A stretch of DNA of 25,360 bases from Candidatus Gastranaerophilales bacterium (GTDB taxonomy: Bacteria > Cyanobacteriota > Vampirovibrionia > Gastranaerophilales > Gastranaerophilaceae), in the NCBI GenBank assembly GCA_003150395.1, contig QAMI01000013.1, positions 1 to 25,360 on the forward strand, read 5' to 3'. Every line of letters begins with the position of its first letter. The stretch's first letter is position 1. Shown here piece by piece: positions 20,241-25,360 of this stretch. The position numbers and the translations under genes are program-made. The notes below the pieces were generated by a model. It saw nothing but the letters and a program-made list of their open reading frames with translations. It was not told where the DNA came from and searched no databases.

Positions 20241-20459
20241 TTAAATATAAGGTTTTGTCCTGACAAATTTCAAATCATAACCGAGGAGTTGTCCTATTAA
20301 TAATGCTTCTTCGTATTTAAGTGTACCGCGCATAAGTTTTTGCGAAAGATTTGAACGAGAAATATGCTTCCCTGTTGCTTTTGACATCTTTTGTGCAATA
20401 TCAGTTATTGAAACATCGTTTTCAAGCAAAAGCATTTTGATATCTTTTTTTACCCGCAT
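20241..20459 (-). CDS. Small XRE-like helix-turn-helix protein
   Basis: The 72 residues consist of a single Cro/C1-type domain. DIKMLLLENDVSITDIAQKM, then SKATGKHISRSNLSQKLMRG, then EEALLIGQLLGYDLKFVRTK place the recognition helix around SRSNLSQKLM. It ends in a short strand-like tail. GAGGG precedes the ATG. It is divergent from the pseudopilin gene across a region with a consensus promoter, so it may regulate itself or the pilin. Small lone regulators of this kind are common and their targets cannot be read from sequence. Confidence 0.85.
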   Translation of the reverse strand: MRVKKDIKMLLLENDVSITDIAQKMSKATGKHISRSNLSQKLMRGTLKYEEALLIGQLLGYDLKFVRTKPYI

Positions 20460-20481
20460 AATTCCCTCATTTGTAATTATA

Positions 20482-20510
20482 TTGACATATTGGTGTTGAT
20501 AAAGTAAAAT
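20482..20510 (+). promoter_or_regulatory. Promoter of the pseudopilin gene
   Basis: Perfect TTGACA (20482-20487), a 17-nt spacer and TAAAAT (20505-20510). The leader ends in AGGAACGAA before the ATG at 20551. Confidence 0.7.
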
Positions 20511-20550
20511 GCGTTAGTATAAAGGAACGTAATCAAAATATAGGAACGAA

Positions 20551-21264
20551 ATGCATAATACTTATTTACAAAAAGAAATTCTCTTAGCACCAGCTAAAGC
20601 TGTTCGGACAGACTGGTGGTCTGAAAAAGCTTTTACTATGGCGGAAGTCTTAATTACACTTGGAATTATAGGAATTGTTGCGGCAATGACATTGCCTTCA
20701 GTAATAGCTAACGCCCAAAAGAAAGCGGTAGCATCGCGGGTTCATAAATTTTACAACACAATGAACAATGCTCTGCTTCGGGCTATTGCTGATTATGGTG
20801 ACGTCAACGAGTGGATGCCGAATGCTCCTACCACTTATGAGGATAACGAAAACTTCTTTAAAATGTATATTCTGCCCTATATTAAGTATACAAAATATGA
20901 AAAATGTCAAAATCCGATTTTGAATTCCACTTCAATTTGTATATATTTACAGCAGGGCATGATGGAATTTATGGTAGATGAAAACGGAGGGGATTTATAT
21001 TACTTTGTCGATGGCAAAGCAAAATTGTCTTCAAGAAATTCATTTTTGTTTCAATTTAACAAAATAAACGGTTTTGACGAAGATGGTAATCCGTATGTTC
21101 ACATAAACAATAAAACTACAATTGAACCATATACCTATGGTTGGGATGGCAAGTATGAATCTTTGACAACCGCAAAACGAAAATGTAGCAAATCCGGTGG
21201 AAATTACTGTACAAAAATTATGCAGCTTAACAACTGGGAGATAACTGACGATTATCCGTGGTAG
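20551..21264 (+). CDS. Type IV pilin / type II secretion pseudopilin-like protein
   Basis: The protein has a prepilin signature, EKA-FTMAEVLITLGIIGIVAAM. Cleavage is expected between A and F, Glu is at position +5, and a hydrophobic assembly helix follows. The pre-cleavage leader is long (about 27 residues) and includes RTDWW. The mature part (about 210 residues) has a helix, then a strand-rich globular domain with several Cys (KCQNP, TSICIY, KRKC, NYC) that could form disulfides. A second ATG near the signature would give a short leader but lacks a ribosome site. It stands alone, without secretion or pilus machinery, as is common for the many pseudopilin-like genes of this bacterial group (from memory). 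Confidence 0.88.
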   Translation: MHNTYLQKEILLAPAKAVRTDWWSEKAFTMAEVLITLGIIGIVAAMTLPSVIANAQKKAVASRVHKFYNTMNNALLRAIADYGDVNEWMPNAPTTYEDNENFFKMYILPYIKYTKYEKCQNPILNSTSICIYLQQGMMEFMVDENGGDLYYFVDGKAKLSSRNSFLFQFNKINGFDEDGNPYVHINNKTTIEPYTYGWDGKYESLTTAKRKCSKSGGNYCTKIMQLNNWEITDDYPW

Positions 21265-21384
21265 ATTTAATACGTTCATCATTTTTAGTCTTGCAGGTTG
21301 AAGATTGAAGACTTGCCTTCCTAACTAATAAATGGATTGCCGGTCTTTTTACAAAACCCGAATTGAGTAACGAACTTTTTCTCT

Positions 21385-21927
21385 CTACACAACTGCCTTT
21401 ACTGCCAGAGCACAAAGAATTATTCCGCCTGTAATTTCGAGATACTTTGACGGAAAATTTTTAAAACAGTTTCCGAACCAAAATCCGAAAAGTGACATGA
21501 AAAACGATGCGGCAGCGATTATCAGTGCAGGTTTTAAAATTTCTGTACCGCTGAAATTAAGGCTTGCTCCGGCGCCCAGTGCGTCAATACTTGTTGCAAT
21601 CCCCATTGTTATAAGGCATTTGAGGCCGATACAGCAGATTGTATCCTCCTCTTTTTCATGAAAAGCTTCTACAATGAATTTTATTCCTAATGCAGCAAAA
21701 ATTACAAAAACAAGCCAATGGCTAAAGGTTTCAACATACTTGCTTATAAGGTTTGCGAAAAAATATCCGATAGCCGGCATAATCCCCTGAAATGCTCCCA
21801 TTGTCAGGGCAAGCAGAAATGAATTTTTTCTCCTGTTTGCTGTAAATATCAGGCCTTGTGAAAATGACACAACGCAGCAGTCAATGCCTAGCGCAATGCT
21901 TAAAAACAATATCTCAATTAAACTCAA
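21385..21927 (-). CDS. mntP: Manganese efflux pump MntP family protein
   Basis: It has six predicted membrane helices in 180 residues. The two repeat motifs are ALGIDCCVVSFSQG (conserved Asp16) and IATSIDALGAGASL, with further helices YFFANLISK and FFMSLFGFWFGNCF. MntP exports Mn2+ across the inner membrane to avoid metal toxicity. The first motif has CC where most members have A and F residues, a small variation that may alter metal choice. The start overlaps the end of the upstream DUF4127 gene by 14 nt, so both are probably one operon. No manganese riboswitch or MntR site was seen upstream. Confidence 0.9.
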   Translation of the reverse strand: MSLIEILFLSIALGIDCCVVSFSQGLIFTANRRKNSFLLALTMGAFQGIMPAIGYFFANLISKYVETFSHWLVFVIFAALGIKFIVEAFHEKEEDTICCIGLKCLITMGIATSIDALGAGASLNFSGTEILKPALIIAAASFFMSLFGFWFGNCFKNFPSKYLEITGGIILCALAVKAVV

Positions 21928-23260
21928 TTTCTACCTCAAATAATCTGTTCCATGGAAATTTGTAAGAAGTTTCAAAATCACTTTGCAAGAAATTTTCAGC
22001 CTGTTTTTTGTAAGGCAAAATCATTTCATTGAGCGCCTTCCGGTCAGGCGAGGATAAATTTTGCCGGCAATTTGCCTGATAAGCCCAATCGTCAAGCAGG
22101 CGAGTCATTTGAAGTTTTAAAAATGCTTTGTGATTGTATTTTTGTGCAAAGAATTTGACTTTAGCCGCGCAAATCAGGCTTCCTAAAGTATTTGCGGAAG
22201 TGTTCCATGCAGAGTATCCGAAAAAGTTTTTATCAGCAGGCTTTGCAAAAAGCTGTTTGACAAATGCATTGTCTGCGCCGTTTGCAAACCTTACATCTGC
22301 AATCATGTAAGGCTTTTGCGGCGGCTGCCATTCACCATCGAAAGGTTCTGTCGGAATTTTCATGACAATTTCACCCTGATTTTTGCGGAAGTTGTTTACG
22401 TAAAGCAAAATATCTGCATTTTCCGGCTCTGAAATTGTGCAGCCTGCAAGTTCAAGCTGGCCTTTTACGGAATTTTCAATTGAAACATCTTCGTAATTCG
22501 AAATTAAATCTTTGCAAGCGGGTTCTGTGAAAATTGGCGAGATTTTAATCGTTTTTTCTGCCCTGATTGCACGAGCCAAAAGCGTCAGCGGAATTTCGTC
22601 CGCGCCGGTTTTTGTGAAACCGCCCAGAGCTTCCAACTCCTTAGCTTCCTGAACATTAAATCCGTATTCCGCGCAATCGTCTTTTGAAAAGACGAGGGTA
22701 TCAAAAAATCCTTCTTTTTGCCATTCAAGGTAAAGCTTATTAATTTCAAAATTCCGTTTTCTTGTGTTCAAATAATCGTCAAGAATTTCCGACGGAATTC
22801 CGTTTGAAATACAGCTTTCACAGCCAAGTTTGTGGGTTTGGTAAGAATAATCGAATATCCTTTTCCCCCATCTTGACCAGTATTCTTTTTCTTCTTCGTT
22901 GATATTGTTGTTTGAAATTCTCATGATACTTGAAAATGCGTAGATTTTCGTATTTTGAGGCGCAAGAATTTTTTTGAAGTTAAGAATTCTTGTCTTGATT
23001 TCTTCAAAGCTTTCCGATCCTCTTCTGGAAGGTATTAAACCGCCGTACGCGATTGTATCAAGAGAAACAACAAGTGCATCAAGCGCGGGAAGTTGTTTCA
23101 GCCATGAGAAAATATCCTCATAATCTGCTGTTTTTATCAATCCGCCCAAAAATTTCCGGGGCGGTATATAAAAGTTTATTGAATTGTCAATTGAGGCTAT
23201 ATCTTGCGCTAATGTGCAGCATACGGGCCTGTTGTCTATTGGTATAAATCCTATGTTCAT
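21914..23260 (-). CDS. DUF4127 family protein
   Basis: From the ATG at 23258-23260 (448 residues) it starts MNIGFIPIDNRPVCC and continues IPPRKFLGGLIKTADYEDI, VVSLDTIAYGGLIPSRRG, FSSIMRISN and PYMIADVRFANGADNAF, the characteristic segments of DUF4127. The family's function is unknown. The conserved Asp/Arg residues and alpha/beta layout suggest an enzyme. An in-frame start 36 nt upstream lies before the promoter and is rejected. TATAAT ends 6 nt before the ATG and there is no ribosome site. No signal peptide is present, so it is cytoplasmic. It is cotranscribed with mntP, which is unexplained. Confidence 0.85.
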   Translation of the reverse strand: MNIGFIPIDNRPVCCTLAQDIASIDNSINFYIPPRKFLGGLIKTADYEDIFSWLKQLPALDALVVSLDTIAYGGLIPSRRGSESFEEIKTRILNFKKILAPQNTKIYAFSSIMRISNNNINEEEKEYWSRWGKRIFDYSYQTHKLGCESCISNGIPSEILDDYLNTRKRNFEINKLYLEWQKEGFFDTLVFSKDDCAEYGFNVQEAKELEALGGFTKTGADEIPLTLLARAIRAEKTIKISPIFTEPACKDLISNYEDVSIENSVKGQLELAGCTISEPENADILLYVNNFRKNQGEIVMKIPTEPFDGEWQPPQKPYMIADVRFANGADNAFVKQLFAKPADKNFFGYSAWNTSANTLGSLICAAKVKFFAQKYNHKAFLKLQMTRLLDDWAYQANCRQNLSSPDRKALNEMILPYKKQAENFLQSDFETSYKFPWNRLFEVEIEFN

Positions 23261-23266
23261 TATTTT

Positions 23267-23292
23267 ATTATATGCTAATATTTGATTATAAT
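23267..23292. promoter_or_regulatory. Divergent promoters of DUF4127 and ubiE/menG
   Basis: Minus strand: TATAAT (23267-23272), 6 nt from the ATG at 23260. Plus strand: TATAAT (23287-23292), predicting a start near 23299 and a leader of about 12 nt before ubiE. Convincing -35 boxes are missing. Confidence 0.5.
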
Positions 23293-23310
23293 GCAAATTG
23301 GTAACTTTTT

Positions 23311-23979
23311 ATGACTGTATTTAAGGCACCGGGATATATAAAAGATTTGTTTAACAGTATTGCTTATAAATATGATTTTATGAACAATATAATGTCATTT
23401 GGCATTCATAAGAAAGTTAAAAAGGCCTGTGTAAAACTTCTTGAAATTTTTCCGCATGCGAAAGTTCTTGACGCATGCACCGGAACAGGTGATATGGCGT
23501 ATTTTGTGAGAGAAATCCAGCCGCTTGCACAAGTTACAGGTGTCGACTTTTCTGAAAACATGCTTTCTATTGCGCAGAATAAGCTTGAAGGAGTTGAACT
23601 TTTTCAAGGCGACATTACAAGTCTTGAATTTGATGATAATACTTTTGATTTTGTAATTATTGCATTCGGACTCAGGAATATATCTAATCCGGAAAAGGCT
23701 TTGAATGAAATTTACAGAGTTTTGAAGCCTGGCGGGAAATTTCTTCATCTGGACTTCGGTAAAAAGAATATTTTCGGGAAATTTTTCGAAGCCGCTGCAC
23801 CAATTGCAGCGAAAATATTTTACGGAAACTCAGAACCTTACAAATATTTGATTAAATCCAAAAGAGCCTTTCCTGAGCCTGATGAACTGATTTGTGACTT
23901 TGAAAAAATAGGATTTAAATTTGAAACCCGTAAGGATTTTGTTTTGGGAACGATTTCGGCGCAGGTTATGAGGAAATAG
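23311..23979 (+). CDS. ubiE: Demethylmenaquinone/ubiquinone methyltransferase
   Basis: This is an SAM-dependent C-methyltransferase of quinone synthesis (MenG/UbiE); in an anaerobe, menaquinone is the likely product. The 222 residues have DLFNSIAYKYDFMNNIMSFG, motif I VLDACTGTGDMAYF, the acidic GVDFSENML, FDFVIIAFGLRN, then YRVLKPGGKF and the C-terminal NSEPYKYLIKS. The length is close to the usual 230-250. There are no other quinone genes nearby. The leader is short with a weak GG site. Confidence 0.92.
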   Translation: MTVFKAPGYIKDLFNSIAYKYDFMNNIMSFGIHKKVKKACVKLLEIFPHAKVLDACTGTGDMAYFVREIQPLAQVTGVDFSENMLSIAQNKLEGVELFQGDITSLEFDDNTFDFVIIAFGLRNISNPEKALNEIYRVLKPGGKFLHLDFGKKNIFGKFFEAAAPIAAKIFYGNSEPYKYLIKSKRAFPEPDELICDFEKIGFKFETRKDFVLGTISAQVMRK

Positions 23980-23988
23980 AAAACCTTA

Positions 23989-24999
23989 TTAAAAGACTCC
24001 GTAAACATCTCCCCCTTTAATAACTTCTCGTATTTGATCAATTGTATTTTGAAACATATAATTAACTGCTTCTTCAGTGTTGTAAGCTATGCCCGGCGTA
24101 ATTATTACATTGTCCATCTTCATAAATTCGGAAAAATATTTCCTTTCATTATCACAGATGTCGCTAAATCCACTGTTTTCGCACTGCGTATTCCGGTATT
24201 CACAGCATGTTGCATCAAGTGCTGCTCCTGCAAGTTTACCGTTTTGGAGAGCGTTGTATAAGCTTTCAAGGTTAATCAGTTTTATATTAGATAAACTTAA
24301 GAAATATGAATTTGGTTTCATTAATTCAAACTGTTTATCTGACATGAGATGAAAATTATCGCCGTTATATGGTATGTGGAGACTTATGATATCGCAAGTT
24401 TTAAGTAAATCTTCAAGATGAGTATATTCAAGCCCGTATTTGTCGGTAAGTTCTTTTTTGGGATTTGGATCATAGCCTAAAATTTTCAAGTCAAAACCAT
24501 TTGCGATTTTACACACAGATGCTTCAATTGGTCCTGCTCCGATAATCCCAAGTATCATTCCTGTTAAATCCCTGCCTATCCAGTGTAAATTGTTTTCATA
24601 AACATTTCTTCCTCTGGAAGCGGGTATAATTTTTCTTGTTAAAGCAAGAAGCTGTGTGAAAATAAATTGGGCGGCTGAAGTTTCTCCATAATTTTTGACA
24701 TTAATGACCGCAATATTTCGTGCAATTGCGGCGTTTTTGCTAATATGGCAGTAAGATGTTGAGCGGGTTGAAATTATACGAAGATTTTTGAATTCATCAA
24801 TTACCTCTCTTGTCATATCTGAATTCCTTGAAACGCTAATAACAGTTGTCCTGTCCTTAATCTCTTGCGGTACGGATTTTACAGTTTGCGGATTAAGGCT
24901 GTTGTCATAAAAAGTAAAGTTGAAATTTTGTAATTCGTTATTTTCAAAAAACTGTTTATCGCTCTCTCTTAAATCAAATACAAGCATTTGAATGGTCAT
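23989..24999 (-). CDS. 2-hydroxyacid dehydrogenase-like protein lacking catalytic residues (probable pseudoenzyme)
   Basis: The 336-residue protein follows the D-2-hydroxyacid dehydrogenase plan: substrate domain, NAD domain in the middle, substrate domain. Recognisable segments are RIISTRSTSYCHISKNAA, NYGETSAAQFIFTQLLALTR, GIIGAGPIEASVCK, DIISLHIPYNGDNFHLM and MDNVIITPGIAYNTEEAV. Key residues are altered. The catalytic Arg in the INTxRG loop is N238 (YFLSLSNI). The catalytic His of TPHxA is G303. The third glycine of the dinucleotide motif is E159. The acid residue region reads DATCCEYRN. It therefore probably does not reduce ketoacids. AAGGAG precedes the ATG. It is divergent from the Hsp20 gene. 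A sensor, binding protein or novel activity are alternatives. Confidence 0.85.
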   Translation of the reverse strand: MTIQMLVFDLRESDKQFFENNELQNFNFTFYDNSLNPQTVKSVPQEIKDRTTVISVSRNSDMTREVIDEFKNLRIISTRSTSYCHISKNAAIARNIAVINVKNYGETSAAQFIFTQLLALTRKIIPASRGRNVYENNLHWIGRDLTGMILGIIGAGPIEASVCKIANGFDLKILGYDPNPKKELTDKYGLEYTHLEDLLKTCDIISLHIPYNGDNFHLMSDKQFELMKPNSYFLSLSNIKLINLESLYNALQNGKLAGAALDATCCEYRNTQCENSGFSDICDNERKYFSEFMKMDNVIITPGIAYNTEEAVNYMFQNTIDQIREVIKGGDVYGVF

Positions 25000-25145
25000 G
25001 TAAATCTCCTTTTTTATAATTATTTCAGGTAAGTAATCTAATTCTATTAAACAAATGTTTATATTTGCTGTATTAAATTTTAGCCTGTGAGTGTAATGAA
25101 CTGGTATGCAAAAAAGTTTATTCTGATAATGTGAAAGGAGTTCAA

Positions 25146-25360
25146 ATGAAATACGATCTGATGATAAGAGAACCTGAATTATATTTTGACAGCATACATC
25201 AGGAATTAAATAATTTCTTACGCGATACGTTTATGGCAAGCGCCTTTGGCAATCCTTTGAACGTAAAGAAGAATACCAATTGGCGTCCTGCGATAGAAGT
25301 GAAACAAAACGACAAAAATTATAAAGTAAAAGTCCAGCTTCCTGGAGTTAAGAAAGACGA
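25146..25360 (+). CDS. Hsp20/alpha-crystallin small heat-shock protein, 5' part
   Basis: The gene runs out of the window after 71 codons. AAAGGAG lies 5 nt before the ATG. The N-terminal arm (MKYDLMIREPELYFDSIHQE, NNFLRDTFM) is followed by WRPAIEVKQ and YKVKVQLPGVKKD, the standard opening of an alpha-crystallin domain, including the LPGV motif. It is a cytoplasmic holdase by family. No CIRCE element is visible upstream. The 146 bp between it and the divergent dehydrogenase-like gene hold the promoter region; I could not fix a good -35/-10 pair there. Confidence 0.88.
   Translation, partial: MKYDLMIREPELYFDSIHQELNNFLRDTFMASAFGNPLNVKKNTNWRPAIEVKQNDKNYKVKVQLPGVKKD

Noticed and set aside
25000..25145. 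CIRCE or other known heat-shock operator before hsp20
   Set aside because: No TTAGCACTC inverted repeat was found; only AT-rich DNA without a clear motif.
1..25360. tRNA, rRNA, insertion-sequence transposase or integrase genes
   Set aside because: None was recognised on either strand; no cloverleaf with TTC-A loop and no DDE or tyrosine recombinase motif was noticed.

Overview
The window comes from a low-GC, Gram-negative-type bacterium. The best guess is the gut Gastranaerophilales/Melainabacteria branch (Vampirovibrionia), the non-photosynthetic relatives of cyanobacteria. The reasons are an LdpA-family iron-sulfur protein (a family otherwise known from cyanobacteria), a pseudopilin with the segment FTMAEVLITLGIIGIVAAM, an outer-membrane porin-like protein with a signal peptide, DapB, UbiE/MenG and AT-rich intergenic DNA. 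This placement is inference from remembered protein resemblance; no search was run.

Layout. 1-2332: a partial unknown protein, spermidine synthase (speE) and a HIT protein, all on the minus strand, with a tiny membrane-peptide locus between speE and hinT. 2456-4945: a membrane-anchored serine hydrolase of the beta-lactamase/PBP fold, LdpA, and a convergent unknown gene. 4946-6316: a GC-richer palindromic repeat, a small XRE regulator, a second copy of the membrane-peptide locus and a 44-residue ORF. 6317-7631: a stand-alone receiver domain, a membrane-anchored alpha-crystallin-domain protein and a ribbon-helix-helix regulator. 7764-11401: an Orn/Lys/Arg-type decarboxylase divergent from a porin-like protein, a zinc-ribbon protein and an unknown gene. 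11597-14570: a ZorA/ZorB-like (MotA/ExbB plus MotB/OmpA) ion-driven motor pair overlapping a UPF0210/DUF711 gene. 14653-17024: two tandem paralogues of unknown function and uvrC. 17217-19524: an oligopeptide-type ABC ATPase divergent from dapB, then a ribosome hibernation factor. 19633-21264: a Cys-rich small protein behind a structured leader, an XRE-like regulator and a pseudopilin. 21385-25360: mntP, a DUF4127 protein, ubiE, a catalytically degenerate 2-hydroxyacid dehydrogenase and the start of an Hsp20 gene.

The most striking signal is a pair of homologous elements of about 250 bp (about 1744-1999 on plus, 5667-5910 on minus). Each has a strong Shine-Dalgarno, a 21-25 residue hydrophobic peptide, an inverted repeat inside the peptide ORF, a long 3' hairpin that begins at or just after the stop codon, and a consensus TTGACA promoter pointing back into the element. 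The stems differ in sequence but keep their pairing. This is the layout expected of a type I toxin-antitoxin system (membrane peptide plus antisense RNA), and I do not recognise it as a described family in this lineage.

A second theme is leaderless transcription. At least six genes have a good -10 hexamer ending 6-9 nt before the start codon and no Shine-Dalgarno, while other genes in the same window have strong AAGGAG sites.
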